Source: Neostapfia colusana
Lineage: Eukaryota; Streptophyta; Magnoliopsida; Poales; Poaceae
NCBI GenBank assembly: GCA_030760725.1
Contig: JASWHV010000012.1
Coordinates: 50,189,652-50,253,651, forward strand
Direction of reading: 5' to 3'
DNA: 64,000 nt
The notes below the pieces were generated by a model. It was not told the origin of the DNA. It saw nothing but the letters and a program-made list of their open reading frames with translations, and searched no databases. Below are positions 9,741 through 21,368 of this stretch, one piece after another. A program made the position numbers and the translations under genes. Numbering within the stretch: the stretch's first letter is position 1; every line of letters starts with the position of its first letter.

Positions 9741-11154
9741 TAACCGCCACCCCCTTGGCCGACCCCTCTCTCTTTTGGTCCTCCCCCCTGCTGCCAAGCC
9801 TCCTTCCTTGCTGCCAAGTCGTCTGGTTCCCCGCCCTCGCCGGAATTTGGCCGCCGTCGAGCCTCGTCACGCCTCGCCGTCGCCAGAGAAGAAGCCCGAT
9901 GATCTGTCCTGCCCTAATCTTCCATAGAAAAATTCCCCGCTGCTGCCATTTCTAGGAGGAAGGCCCTGCCACCAAAAGGAAGTGAGGTAGGTCTTCATTA
10001 CTCATCTTACGACGTCGCCGCTGTTTCTACGCATCCGTTTTCTTCACCCCCTTCGAGCAGAAACTTTTACGTGTGGACAGATCGCGTTTTGATCTGTTTT
10101 TTACGGTGGAATTGATCTAGATCTTGAGTCAAGATCATCACCACGTCCACACTTGATCCCTACACCCTTGTTCATCATAAAACCACATGAAAGCCCATTA
10201 AAACATGCAAGAACACATACAAACTGGTTTAATAAACCAGCACCATAGGATTTGCATTCATCTACCTCATTGCATCTTGAGTAAAGTTTGTGCATGATGT
10301 TTGATTGCTGTAAAATTTGTATGTGCGTGATCGTGAGTAGAAGGACAAGCTCAAGAAGCCATCTACAAAGATATACAGCACCAAGACTTTGAGACGCTCG
10401 AACAGCAAGAACCACGGGAGCAAGGCAAGTGCCCCTTGACCATATTGATCCCATGTTTTGAAACTGTTTTGTTTGCGAAAACTCTTACGCTTGAGTCAAC
10501 TTGATGGGACACCCTTTTATAGGAGTTTACTAGTTTTGTTAACCATCCTTGTCGCCGGGAGAGTTGATGAGTCGGCTATGGTCGTTTTTCCTTTTTGCTT
10601 CGCTTAATTCACGGGATACGGGAAGCTGAAATAAAACATGTCTAGCTACTGCACTCATATGAATAATGATGATGCGATCTTGATGATGTTAATGGGCATG
10701 GAATCGGGGAGATCTAGGCAAGCTTGGTTCGTGAATGTTGCTGTATGAGATGGTGGTACTTGCCGTAGATCTAAGAATTGGTTCATGTGAGAATATGCCA
10801 GAAAAACAGTGCCACCACAAGGCCAAGTATGGGTGCAGCTTAGCTGATTAATTAAGTGTGTTGCTAGCTTGTTATGGACCGTGGATGGTGCGGAGAATGG
10901 GAGTCGAGGAGGACTGCCCTGGGAACTTCATGGCACAATAGGGGGCCCGTGGGTGGGAGAATGGTGATTCGAGCCTACCGGTGAAACCTCAGTGAGTCCA
11001 TACATCTAGTAGCCCCTTTGTAAAGGCTATTTTATGATCTCTTGGCCATACACCGACGGTTGTGTACTGGTATAATGGAGGTTCTACAGCTGCCAGCGGG
11101 TGACGAAATCTCGAAGTTGTGGGTAAAGTGATGCCACCTCTGCACAGTGTAAAA

Positions 11155-11579
11155 CTATCATGATAGTCGTGCTTCCGATCACAAGCACCTGGCCAACATC
11201 CATGATTAGAGGGAAAACTTGGGATGGTTAGGTATGGTTATGGTATGGTCATTGGGATTGGTTTTGGGACTGTTTTGAGTCATAACAATGAGTTTGGCTT
11301 TGGCTATATGAATATGAGATGGTTATGAATATTTATGAGCATGAGATGAACTTGAGAAAGATTAATGGCTGGATAAGACTTGATAAATGCTGAATTGTGA
11401 TGAAAGAATGTTGCTGTTTTACTTGGTTATATTGGGATTAAATTCATCTAGAGATAGTTGCTGTTTTTATCATGTTTGTGAAATAAATTTTGCTTGCTGC
11501 AATGAGCCTTTTATTGCCTACCTTGTTGTAAGCTACATGTCATACTTTTCATGCACTTGCTGAGTACGACATGTACTCA
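11155..11579 (+). other. conserved structured segment of the B1 5' LTR
   Basis: Palindrome CTATCATGATAG at 11155-11166 and hairpin TGAGTAC-GACAT-GTACTCA at 11561-11579. Against A1 the palindrome differs by a symmetric pair of changes that keeps it perfect. Confidence 0.7.
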
Positions 11580-11919
11580 CCCTTGCATTACCACATAAAC
11601 ATCAGCTACAGGAGATGAGTACTTTGAGGACCATATGGAGTACTAGGCGTGAGAACTACCGTCAACATGCCTGTGGATTTGAAGACTGGAGCCTGCTGTC
11701 TTTAGTCACTTTCCGCTGTCGTTTAGAGTCTTCCGCTGCAAGAATAAGATAGACATTCATGAGTGAGACATTGAGTCATTGTATTAAAGTACTTAAACCC
11801 TATTTATTCGTGGTTATATTCTAAATTCAGTTTATGGATTACATGTGTATGTGTGATGAACATCCTGGGCACACATATGCATTCACTTGGTTTTATTTCT
11901 GGAACCAGGTGTCACAGAC

Positions 11920-11932
11920 TGATATCAGAGCC
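11920..11932 (+). other. primer-binding site of B1
   Basis: TGATATCAGAGCC stands three bases after the 5' LTR. It is the initiator tRNA-Met primer site with one G-to-A change. The leader up to 12170 has no other recognisable feature. Confidence 0.85.
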
Positions 11933-12170
11933 ACGTTGACCGTAGAACGCAAGCCTAGGTAGAATGGACACTATAAAACACATAGGCACACCCCTCTAAA
12001 CTGCTATTTTCTAAAATCGTTTGCTGGTGCACTTTACTTGTCAATTCAGCCACCGCAAAGTGCTATTTTCAGCCCCTCCTTTTCTCTTCTTTTGGACAGC
12101 AACACCTTTGTTTTCTTGCTCCGTAACTTCTGGAGTTTTGGAGTTATTCCTTCCTTCTCTAAAGGTTCTC

Positions 12171-13161
12171 ATGTCTTATTTAGAAATTCCGGTCACTAGG
12201 AGCACATCACGCATGATAACTCGTCCACCACCACTTGAGAGTGCACTTAACCCCATTGAGGTGTGCGATGGACCATATTGGGAGGAGGTGAATATGGAAC
12301 CTCATGATGAAAAGGAATTCAATAGCTCTATGCATGAGGAAGAGGACCCGGAAGAGGTGGAACCATTCAAAGACGACATGGAGGATGATCCACAAGAACG
12401 GCATTGGTACGCACCTCAGGAGGAGTTTCAAGCGGGGCTTATACCCCGTGGAGTCTCATGAAGCTATGTTGGAAGGAGATGAACCCGAGGAGGAGCCACC
12501 CCTTGCTGAGGCCAATAATGAACGTGATGAACGGGCCAACCGTTCAGTTCAAGAATTTTGGTCTTACGGGATGGAAGGAGGACACATATCCAAGGAGCTC
12601 AAAGAGTTCCTGGATTGCTGCAGCCTATACCCGGAATATCTTCTCAAGAAAGTCCCTCGTCTCAGATATGAAGAGTGGAAGGCTGACGTAACCATCCTAT
12701 CTAACGGTAGGGTTGTCACCCGGCACTTCACACCCACATGGAGATCTAAAAGGGCAGAAGCTGTCAATGATGCTGCATGGGATGCACTCACCGGACTGTG
12801 CTACGCCTTCTGTGAGCAGCTTGAGAACACTACTTTTGAGTTGCACCCGTATCGGAAGAGTGGTACAAGGGAAATCATTGGACCCCATGGAGGAGCTCTT
12901 TCCAACCCACAAGCTGCTGACAAGTCTCAGAGGTTGCTCGTGGAGTTAGGAAACCGCTACGCAAGCGCACAAGAAGAGATCCGTTACCTCTGCAAGAAGC
13001 TATATTTGCTGGAGAAACAAGAGGAGACTTGTGCCAACACGGGAACAAATAGAGCACCAGCATCATCTATCCCTACATGGACTGCCGACTCACCATGGCG
13101 TGCACCCAAGTATGGACCACCCCGGTCACACAGCGAGAACAGCACTGGTTCTCACGATTAA
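12171..13161 (+). pseudogene. extra ORF between primer site and gag position of B1 (dsRNA-binding-like plus coil)
   Basis: An ATG at 12171 starts about 330 codons with one frameshift near 12440 and a TAA at 13159. The first 100 residues are acidic (EEEDPEEVEP). Residues about 140-210 show a helix, strands (YEEW, ADVTI) and an alanine-rich helix after SKRAEA, in the order of a double-stranded-RNA-binding domain. Residues 254-285 form a likely coiled coil, followed by a polar tail. There is no zinc knuckle, protease or capsid motif, so it is not gag. Its last codons survive in B2 at 34824-34865, and A2 has an ORF of the same layout in the same place. A role in RNA binding or packaging is speculation. 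Confidence 0.65.
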
Positions 13162-13462
13162 GTCTAGGTTTCCCATTGAATAAAGCTGTAATAGGAATGT
13201 TTAGATCGTAGTAGCTTGAATAAGACTGATGTGCTGAAATTTCATGATGATTGCTTATGTTTGTGTGCTTGGTGTGAGTTGTGGAACGCTTCGGCGAATG
13301 TCCACATCCACACATAGTAGAGAAATGTGATATGCTTCGGCACTTATTCACATCCTCATATAGGCTGAAATTAATAAAATAAGTTGCTTAGTTCATACAG
13401 CTTGATGCATATAGCTGGGAAATCACTTCTTTCAATTCTGAATTCTATTCCGAGAGTAAGCA
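13162..13462 (+). other. spacer between extra ORF and deletion junction in B1
   Basis: Non-coding stretch that matches, inverted, the B2 segment at 34600-34823 just upstream of gag. It ends where B2-like sequence jumps from before gag to the protease region (shared TTAAAATAAGGGG). Confidence 0.6.
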
Positions 13463-16400
13463 TTAAAATAAGGGGGTAGAATATCTTGCCAACCTTATTG
13501 TCTTGGATTCCCAAGGGATTGACATAATACTTGGAATGGATTGGCTAAGCAAGCACAATGGAGTGATTCAATGTGCTGAGAGGATCATGCAGTTGACGAG
13601 TGAGCATGAGTTCGAGGCAGCCCAACCGGCAACCGAGAAGGCAGCGCTGAACCACGTCGAAGAAGCGACATTAGAAAGCATTCCGGTAGTTCAAGAATAT
13701 TCAGATGTGTTCCCGGAAGAACTTCCAGGTATGCCACCTGAACGGGACATTGAATTTGCCATTAATTTAGTACCCGGAACTGCACCTATAGCAAAGAGGC
13801 CATATAGGATGCCTGCTAATGAATTAGTGGAGATCAAGAAGCAATTTCAGGAGCAGCTAGATAAGGGTTTTATACGCCCAAGCTCGTCACCGTGGGGAGC
13901 CCCCATGCTCTTCGTGGAAAAGAAAGATGGGACCCGAAGGATGTGTGTGGACTATAGGTCTCTCAACGAAGTGACGATCAAGAATAAATACCCGCTGCCC
14001 CACATAGAGGACTTGTTCGATCAAATGAAAGGTGCCCAAATTTTCTCCAAGATTGATCTTCGGTCTGGATACTTCCAGCTGAAGATTAAGCCCTCCGACA
14101 TAACCAAAACTGCATTTCAAACACAGTATGGTTCATATGAGTATATACCGTTATGTCTTTTGGGTTAATGGTGCACCCGCATACATTATGTACCTCATGA
14201 ATAAGGTCTTCATGGAGTACTTGGACAAGTTCATCGTGGTTTTCATCGACGATATCATGGTGTATTCGAAAAGCGAGGAAGAACATGAGGAACACTTGAG
14301 GTTGACGTTGCAGAAACTGCGAGAGCGCCAATTGTATGCCAAGTTCAGCAAGTGTCAATTTTGGCTAAAGGAGATATCGTTCCTAGGCCACATCATCTCC
14401 AAGGGAGGAGTATCGGTTGATCCCGAAAAAGTGGGAGACGTTTTAAAGTGGAACCAACTGTAGAATGTGAGAGATATTCGGAGTTTCCTTGGGATGGCTG
14501 GATACTACCGCCGGTTCATCAAGGATTTCTCCAAAATAGCGAAGCCTATGACTTAATTGCTAATGAAGGGAAAAGCATTTCATTGGACACCAGCGTGTCA
14601 AGAAAGCTTTGAGGAGCTCAAGAAGAGACTAACCACAGCGCCAGTTTTGGTATTGCCGGACGTGAGCAAAAGCTTTGACATATATTGTGACACATCAAGA
14701 CAAGGGCTTGGATGTGTGCTCATGCAAGAAGGACAAGTGGTAGCCTATGCATCGAGACAACTAAAGAAACACGAGCGGAATTACCCCACACATGACTTTG
14801 AACTTGCAGCCCTGGTACATGCCTTGAAGATTTGGAGGCATTATATCCTTGGCCACCGATGTGAGATCTGTACGGATCACAAAAACCTCAAGTACATATT
14901 CATGCAAATGGATCTGAATTTGAGGCAACATCGATGGTTGGACCTCATCAAGGATTATGATGTTGGAATCAACTATCACCCTAGAAAGGCCAATGTAGTA
15001 GCTGATGCATTGAGCCGAAAGGGAGCATGTCCCCAACTCACGGTTTGGGAGCTGCCACCCGAGCTGCGCAAGGAGTTCGAACGATTACATCTCGGGTTCT
15101 TGAATGAGATGGAGGTGATAGAACTGAACTCCTCGCTAGAACAAGAGATACGAGATGGCCAAGCAACGGATTAAGAAATCAAGGAAATCAAGGAAAGAAT
15201 CCGACAAGGCATAGAAAAGGATTTCAAGGAAGATGAGAAAGGCATGCTTTGGTTAGGGAAAAGGATTTGTGTGCCTAACGTGAAGCACATTCGCGACACG
15301 ATATTAAAGGAGGCACGTGACTCACCTTATTCCATACACCCAGGCTGTACAAAGATGTACAAGGACCTAAAAACTTGCTATTGGTGGGATGGTATGAAAA
15401 AGGACATAGCTGAATATGTTGCCTTATGCGATACGTGCCAACGGGTGAAGGCCGAACATCAAAGACCCGCTGGACTGTTGCAGCCATTGAAAGTACCCGA
15501 GTGAAAGTGGGAAGACATCAGCATGGATTTCATCATCGGATTTGCCACGTACTTAATCGGGTTACGACTCTATTTGGGTTATCATGGACCGATTGATGAA
15601 AACAGCCCATTTCCTTCCTGTTAGAACCAAGTACAGTGTCGCACAACTAGCCGAGCTGTATATGGAGCAAATCGTGTGTCGCCATGGAGTTCCGAAGAGG
15701 ATAGTTTCAGATCGGAGTTCTCAATTTACCTCTAGGTTCTGGAAGAAGCTGCATGAAGCCATGGGTATACGACTGAATTTCAGCTCCGCTTATTACCCGC
15801 AAACCGACGGGCAAACTGAGAGGACAAATCAAATTTTGGAAGACATGTTAAGAGCCTGCGCCTTGAAACATGGGTGTAGTTGGGATAGGAGTTTGCCGTA
15901 TGCTGAATTCTCATACAACAACAGCTACCAAGCCAGCTTGAAAATGTCACCTTTTGAAGCATTGTATGGTAGAAGGTGTAGAACGACGCTATTCTGGAAT
16001 GAGAACGGAGAGAGCCAAGTGTTTGGACCCAAAGTGCTGCAAGACGCCGAGAAGCAAGTCCAAACGATACGAGAAAATTTCAAGGTTGCTCAGTCACGAC
16101 AAAAAGGTTATGCGGACAATAGGCGAAGAAAATTGACCTTCGAAGTAGGAGACTTCGTGTATCTTAAGGTATCGCCTATACGAGGCCAACGACAGTTCAA
16201 CGTCAAGAACAAATTAGCACCTCGCTACATTTGGCCATTCAAGATTTTCGGCAAGCGAGGAGAAGTAGCCTGTCAACTTGAGCTGCCAACGCACCTCTCC
16301 GATGTACATGACGTATTTCACGTATCCCAACACAAGAAGTGCTTAAGACTACCGGAAGAACAAGTACCAATGGATGAGCTCGAGCTTCAAGAGATCTGAC

Positions 16401-16719
16401 CTACGCGGAGCACCTCGTCAAAATTTTGGATGTGAAGGAAAGGGTCACGAGGAACAAAGTGATACGTTGGTGCATGGTACAGTGGAGCCATCACACGGAA
16501 GTCGAAACTTCATGGGAGCGTGAGGAAGATCTCAAGGCAGAATTCCCTCATCTATTCTCCACTCTATCAAATCTCGAGGGCAAGATTCAGTTTAAGGGGG
16601 GTAGGTTTGTAACATCCTCAAATTCATTTCCATGCATTGCATACATTTTTCATGTAGAGAAACATTATAAAAGAATTAGAAATGGAGAAAGAACTATAGA
16701 AATGGAGAAAGAACTATAG
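13463..16719 (+). pseudogene. gypsy pol of B1: protease end, RT, RNase H, integrase, chromodomain
   Basis: The frame begins in the protease tail (LDSQGIDIILGMDWL), then RT with FSKIDLRSGYFQL and the catalytic VVFIDDIMVYS, RNase H with CTDHKNLKYIF, integrase with an HHCC finger (CDTCQ) and DD-E core, GPY/F module and chromodomain. At least seven breaks are visible: frameshifts near 14150, 15550 and 16399, and stops at about 14461, 14554, 15172 and 15502. The chromodomain frame has no stop before the polypurine tract and reads about 35 codons into the 3' LTR. Gag and the protease active site are missing. Confidence 0.88.
16587..16607 (+). other. polypurine tract of B1
   Basis: An A/G run with six consecutive G just before the TGTAACATCC start of the 3' LTR. 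The chromodomain frame runs through it. Confidence 0.82.
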
Positions 16720-17079
16720 AAATGGAGAGAGAACAATAGAAATGGATAAAGAACCATAGAAATGGAGAAAGAACCATAGAAATGGAGGAAGGAACCATAG
16801 AAATGGAGAAAGAACCATAGAAATGGAGGAAGTAACCATAGAAATGGAGGAAAAACCACAGAAATGGATAAGGGAATACAGAAATGGAGAATGGGGCATA
16901 GAAATGGAGAAGGGCAATGTAGAAATGGAGAATGGGACATAGAAATGGAGAGGGGAATGTAGAAATGGAGAATGGGACATAGAAATGGAGAGGGGAATAT
17001 AGAAATGGAGAATGGGACATAGAAATGGAGAGGGGAATGGAGAAATGGAACAAGTGACATAGAAATGGTGAGGAATGGG
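16677..17079. repeat. 20-bp minisatellite in U3 of the B1 3' LTR, about 20 units
   Basis: Same unit as at 9135-9517. One added unit lies in the middle of the array, and the order of unit variants at both ends is kept. Confidence 0.9.
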
Positions 17080-18714
17080 AAAAAGATAGCTGAAATGAGC
17101 CATTCCCAAATTTCCCAAATTTCCCCCAAAATTTCTAAATTCCCCAATTCCCAAAAAGGGAAATTTTCCCCACATTTTGGGGATAAAATCCCCAAGGCTG
17201 CCGCACCACAAGAGATAAGTTTGGTAGATAAAAAAATTGAATAGGACTCTTATTTGAGCTCCAATTGGAGTAGGACTCCTCTTTTTCCCCCTTATAAATA
17301 TAACCCCCACCCCCTTGGCTGACCCCTCTCTCTTTGGGTCGTCCCCCGCGCTGCCAAGCCTCCTTCCTTGCTGCCAAGTCACCAAGTTCCCCACCCTTGC
17401 CAGAAATTGGCCGCCGTCGAGCCTCATCACGCCTCGCCGTCGCCGGAGAAGAAGCCCGACGATCTGTCCTGCCCTAATCTTCCATAGAAAAATTCCTCGC
17501 TGCTGCCATTGCTAGGAGGAAGGCCCTGCCACCAAATGGAAGTGAGGTAGGTCTTCATTACCCATCTTACGACGTCGCCGCTGTTTCTACGCATCCGTTT
17601 TCTTCGCCCCCTTTGAGCAGAAACTTTTACGTGTGGACAGATCGCGTTTTGATCGGTTTTTTACGGTGGAATTGATCTAGATCTTGAGTCAAGATCATAA
17701 CCACGTCCAAACTTGATCCCTACACCCTTGTTCATCATAAAACCCCATGAAAGCCCGTTAAAACATGCAAGAACACATACAAACTGGTTTAATAAAACAG
17801 CACCATAGGATTTGCATTCATCTACCCCATTGCATCTTGAGTAAAGTTTGTGCATGATGTTTGATTGCTGTGAATTTTGTATGTGCGTGGTCGTGAGTAG
17901 AAGGACAATCTCAAGAAGCCATCTACGAGGATCTACAGCACCAAGACTTCGAGATGCTCGAACAGCAAGAACCACGGGAGCAAGGCAAGTGCCCCTTGAC
18001 CATATTGATGCCATGTTTTGAAACTGTTTTGTTTGTGAAAACTCGTATTCTTGTGTCAACTTGATGGAACACCCTTTTATAGGAGTTTACTAGTTTTGTT
18101 AACCATCCTTGTCGCCGGGAGAGTTGATGAGTCGGGTATGGTCATTTTACCTTTTTGCTTCGCTTAATTCACGGGATACGGGAAGCTGAAATAAAACATG
18201 TCTAGCTACTGCACTCATATGAATAATGATGATGAGATCTTGATGATGTTAATGGGCATGGCATCGGGGAGATCTAGGCAATCTTGGTTCGTGAATGTTG
18301 CTGGATGAGATGGTGGTACTTGCCGTAGATCTAAGGACCGGTTCATGCGAGAATATGCCAGAAAAATAGTGCCACCACTAGGCCAAGTATGGGTGCGGCT
18401 TAGCTGATTGATTAGGTGTGTTGCTAGCTTGTTATGGACCGTGGATGGCGCGGGGAATGGGAGTTGAGGAGGACTTCCCTGGGAACTGCATGGCACAAGA
18501 GGGGGCCCATGGGTGGGAGAATGGTGATTCGATCCTGCCGGTGAAACCTCAATGAGTCCATACATCTAGTAGCCCCTTTGTAAAGGCTATTTTGTGATCT
18601 CTTGGCCATACACCGACGGTTGTGTACTGGTATAATGGAGTTTCTGCAGTCGCCAACGGGTGACGAAATCATGAACTTGTGGCTAAAGTGGTGTCACCTC
18701 TACAGAGTGTAAAA

Positions 18715-19142
18715 CTATCATGATAGCCGTGCTTCCAGTCACAAACACCTGGCCAACTTCCATTATTAGAGGGAAAACTTGGGATGGTTATTCGGTATGG
18801 TTATGGTATGGTCATTGGGGTTGGTTTTGGGACTGTTTTGAGTCATAACAATGAGTTTGGCTTTAGCTATATGAATATGAGATGGTTATGAATATTTATG
18901 AGCATGAGATGAACTTGAGAAAGATTAATGGCTGGATAAGACTTGATAAATGGTGAATTATGATGAAAGAATGTTGCGGTTTTACTTGGTTATATTGGGA
19001 TTAATTTCATCTAGAGATAGTTGCTGTTTTTATCATGTTTGTGAAATAAATTTTGCTTGCTGAATGAGCCTTTTTATTGCCTACCTTGTTGTAAGCTACA
19101 TGTCATACTTTTCCCGCACTTGCTGAGTATGACATGTACTCA
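18715..19142 (+). other. conserved structured segment of the B1 3' LTR
   Basis: CTATCATGATAG at 18715-18726 and the TGAGTAT-GACAT-GTACTCA hairpin at 19124-19142. Confidence 0.65.
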
Positions 19143-20156
19143 CCCTTGCATTACCACATAAACATCAGCTACAGGAGATGAGTACTTTGAGGACCATGTG
19201 GAGTACTAGGCGTGCGAACTACCGTCAACATTCCTGTGGAGTTGAAGACTGGAGCCTGCTGTCTTTAGTCACTTTCCGCTGTAGTTTAGAGTCTTCCGCT
19301 GCAAGAATAAGATAGACATTCATGAGTGAGACATTGAGTCATTGTATTAAGTTAAAACCCTATTTATTCGTGGTTATATTCTGAATTAAGTTTGTGGATT
19401 ACATGTGTATGTCTGATGAACATCCTGGGCACACATATGCATTCACTTGGTTATATTTCCGGAACCGGGTGTCACATTTACCTCTAAGATTGGATCTTGA
19501 GGGGTTTGTGGACTTGTGAGAGGAGAGACGCGGTGATCAACGTTTGAGATCTCGGTTTGAATCTCTTGCACTCTAATTGTTAATTTGAGTTCGTGGCTGT
19601 TGTATTTTGTTTCCTAGAACTGCTAGGTTGTTGTTGTAGGGAGCCTCAAGTTGTAAGTATCCCCTAAGAATCTTGTATTCACCCTTTGATTGATAGTGAA
19701 GAACCCGGGCTTGATCTTGGTGATCGCTCAGTGAGGGTAGGGTTGGAAGACACCCGGTCCTTTGTGAACTCCTCAACGAGAACGTAGATTCCTGTGTGGA
19801 ATCGAACCTCGAGATAATCGAGTCTCTTGATTCCTTTACTTTCTCACTTAATCACTAGAGTTGCTTGTTAGGATTGTCTCGTTCAAAACTTGTTAATTGC
19901 CTTATAGTTGTGAATCTTGCAATCCAATTGGTTTCTCTTCACAAACTAGTTTATTAGATTGTTAGACAACTCACATATCTTTCTCTTGAACAAACTTGAA
20001 AAAAATTTCATAAAAATGCAACCTTTACCTAATTTCTATACCTAGACAAAACTAGTCCGCCCCCAGACCGGACTAGTCCGGCCCTTCAGTTTAATCCGCT
20101 GTTTTGCAGTAGTTTCAGGTTTTATTAGCCTATTCACCCACTCTAGGACCCTTTCA

Positions 20157-20161
20157 CTCCG
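20157..20161. repeat. right target duplication of solo LTR G
   Basis: CTCCG, compared with CTCAG at 7967-7971. Confidence 0.6.
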
Positions 20162-21368
20162 GTCCACATGGACCAAGCCCACCGGGGCTCTGGCAGGCGC
20201 GTGGGTGAGCTGGCGCCTGCGTGGCGCTGAGTCAGCGGCCATGTCAGCGCCTTGCCCACGTTGCCCTGCCACCTGGCCGCCACGTGAGCGGACGGTCAGG
20301 GGGTTGCCGATGCGGGGAGGCGGGCGGCATTTAGCCAGATCCGCACTCTCTTTGCGGGCTTATCTAACGTGGTTCATGCCGGAGGCCTACGTAGCGTGGG
20401 GAGTCTAACGGAAAGGTCCTTAGGCCATGGGGGTCGCCCAAGAGGCGGAGGCAGGTCGCCGAAGATGGCGGCGTTGGCAGAGCTCGGTGAACTATGTGTG
20501 CGTCTGCGTTTTCCTTTGGTCTAAGCATCCATACATGTGAAGGCGAGTGTGGTGAAGCCTTTGGTGGGCTCGGACAGGTCGGTGCGGCCTTCACGGCGGT
20601 CGACGGTGTGCCATGGCGGCGGCGAGTTCGGCCTCGCGTGGCTAGCTCGTCTCGGTGGCTAAGATCGTAAACGGATGTGTGGGAAGGCTTGAGGGGGCTA
20701 TGGGGCTGCTACCATCCTAGGGGATTGTGGTTCCAGCGCATACCTTGCGAGTTCGGCGGTGGCGGCCGGCGACGGGGAAGACGACGGGAAGATCAAATTT
20801 TTGTCTGAGGCAGCCGGGCTTCACTCCGTTAGTGGAGTGGGTGTGTGAAGGTGGTGTGGCGTGCTCATTTGAGGGGAAAAGGGCTCCTTTTATAGCCGGG
20901 GAGAGGCGGTGGCCCAGGGTGGTGCCAGCGGGATACCCTCTGACGCGCCATCAATGGGGGCAGCCAGGTTTTGGGGCGGAGACGTGGTGCCGGTGCGTTT
21001 ATGGCGGCTGACAGGTGAGTGACGGCGGGCAGGGCGGGATTAAGTGCCAGGCAGTGCGGTGATGCGACGGCGCCACCTCCCATCGCCGGGATTCCCGGGT
21101 CGATCCGGCGGGGCGGGCGCGTGGGGGAGGTGGGAGAAGGCACTATGCGCCTTGGGCCGCGCGGGGCTGGGCCGGGGGAAAGGGGGCGGGCTGCGTGCAG
21201 GAGAGGGAAGGAGAAAGGGGGAGGAGTGGGCTGGGCCACTGGGGAGGTGGGCTGCGCCTGGGAAATCGGCCCATCTCCTCTTTTTTTCTTTTTCTTTTTC
21301 TTTTTGTTTTGAATTCCAAATTTGAATTTGATTCAATTTTTCATACTTTGAATTTTGTGTCCATTACA
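20162..21368 (-). repeat. A2 LTR, 5' segment (U3 and promoter)
   Basis: GC-rich stretch followed by an A/T-rich end with repeated TTTTTC, the same layout as the first kilobase of the A1 and A3 LTRs read inverted. Open frames here lie in GC-rich DNA on both strands and show no family resemblance. A TATA box lies at 20888-20894. Confidence 0.65.
20888..20894 (-). promoter_or_regulatory. TATA box of the A2 LTR
   Basis: TATAAAA on the minus strand after CCCGGC, the same context as in A3 (CCGGCTATATAAA). Confidence 0.6.

Larger units (their letters stand above)
9066..11916 (+). repeat. 5' LTR of B1 (2851 bp)
   Basis: Begins TGTAACATCC and ends GGTGTCACA directly before the primer site. U3 holds a purine-rich 20-bp tandem array, followed by a TATA box about 667 bp in. 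The long downstream part shares blocks with the A-type LTRs: the palindrome at 11155-11166 and the hairpin at 11561-11579. Open frames on the minus strand in the array are a by-product of the repeat. Confidence 0.92.
9066..19476 (+). mobile_element. Ty3/gypsy chromovirus B1 with both LTRs, gag deleted
   Basis: Order: 5' LTR, primer site, extra ORF, spacer, truncated protease, RT, RNase H, integrase, chromodomain, polypurine tract, 3' LTR. The two LTRs are close copies (2851 and 2869 bp). Gag and most of protease are missing by one internal deletion near 13463, as comparison with B2 shows, so the element could not have moved alone after that. It is inserted in solo LTR G. Confidence 0.92.
16608..19476 (+). 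repeat. 3' LTR of B1 (2869 bp)
   Basis: Close copy of the 5' LTR with scattered substitutions and a net gain of 18 bp, mostly one extra minisatellite unit. TATA at 17293-17300. The palindrome at 18715-18726 is unchanged. The hairpin at 19124-19142 has one change that gives a T-G (RNA U-G) wobble in the stem. Confidence 0.92.
7972..20156 (+). mobile_element. copia-type solo LTR G, split by B1
   Basis: The two parts 7972-9065 and 19482-20156 join to about 1.77 kb, bounded by the inverted ends TGAAAG and CTTTCA and by near-identical 5-bp flanks. No primer site follows the right end and no polypurine tract precedes the left end, so this is a solo LTR. The start TGAAAGTGCATCTAGG and the CTCTAGGACCCTTTCA end resemble Sirevirus/Maximus-type copia LTRs. 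It carries a dense palindromic motif array also found inside copia F, suggesting the same family. Confidence 0.75.
5213..21368 (-). mobile_element. gypsy element A2, 5' end, heavily interrupted
   Basis: Read leftwards on the minus strand this is an LTR, a primer-binding site, a short leader and the start of an ORF cut off by A1. The LTR itself is split by solo LTR G. Size of the rejoined LTR (about 3.3 kb), TATA position and hairpin agree with the gypsy LTRs around it. The outer LTR end is uncertain: TGTAATGG on the minus strand at 21368 is the best candidate start, but related AT-rich sequence continues to about 21475. Confidence 0.7.

Noticed and set aside
9152..9870. Long minus-strand frames rich in Phe, Ser, Pro, His in the B1 5' LTR, and the same at 16665-17430 (-) and 26902-27359 (+)
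   Set aside because: They are translations of the 20-bp minisatellite, open in all three frames because the unit lacks stops. They have no start context or homology and shift with array length.
16677..17079. CRISPR-like regular repeats
   Set aside because: Units are directly contiguous 20-bp repeats without unique spacers, in a plant LTR. No cas genes or leader.
20042..21336. Several frames on both strands in GC-rich DNA
   Set aside because: They overlap one another in the promoter part of the A2 LTR and show codon patterns of GC-rich non-coding DNA. The matching parts of A1 and A3 behave the same.
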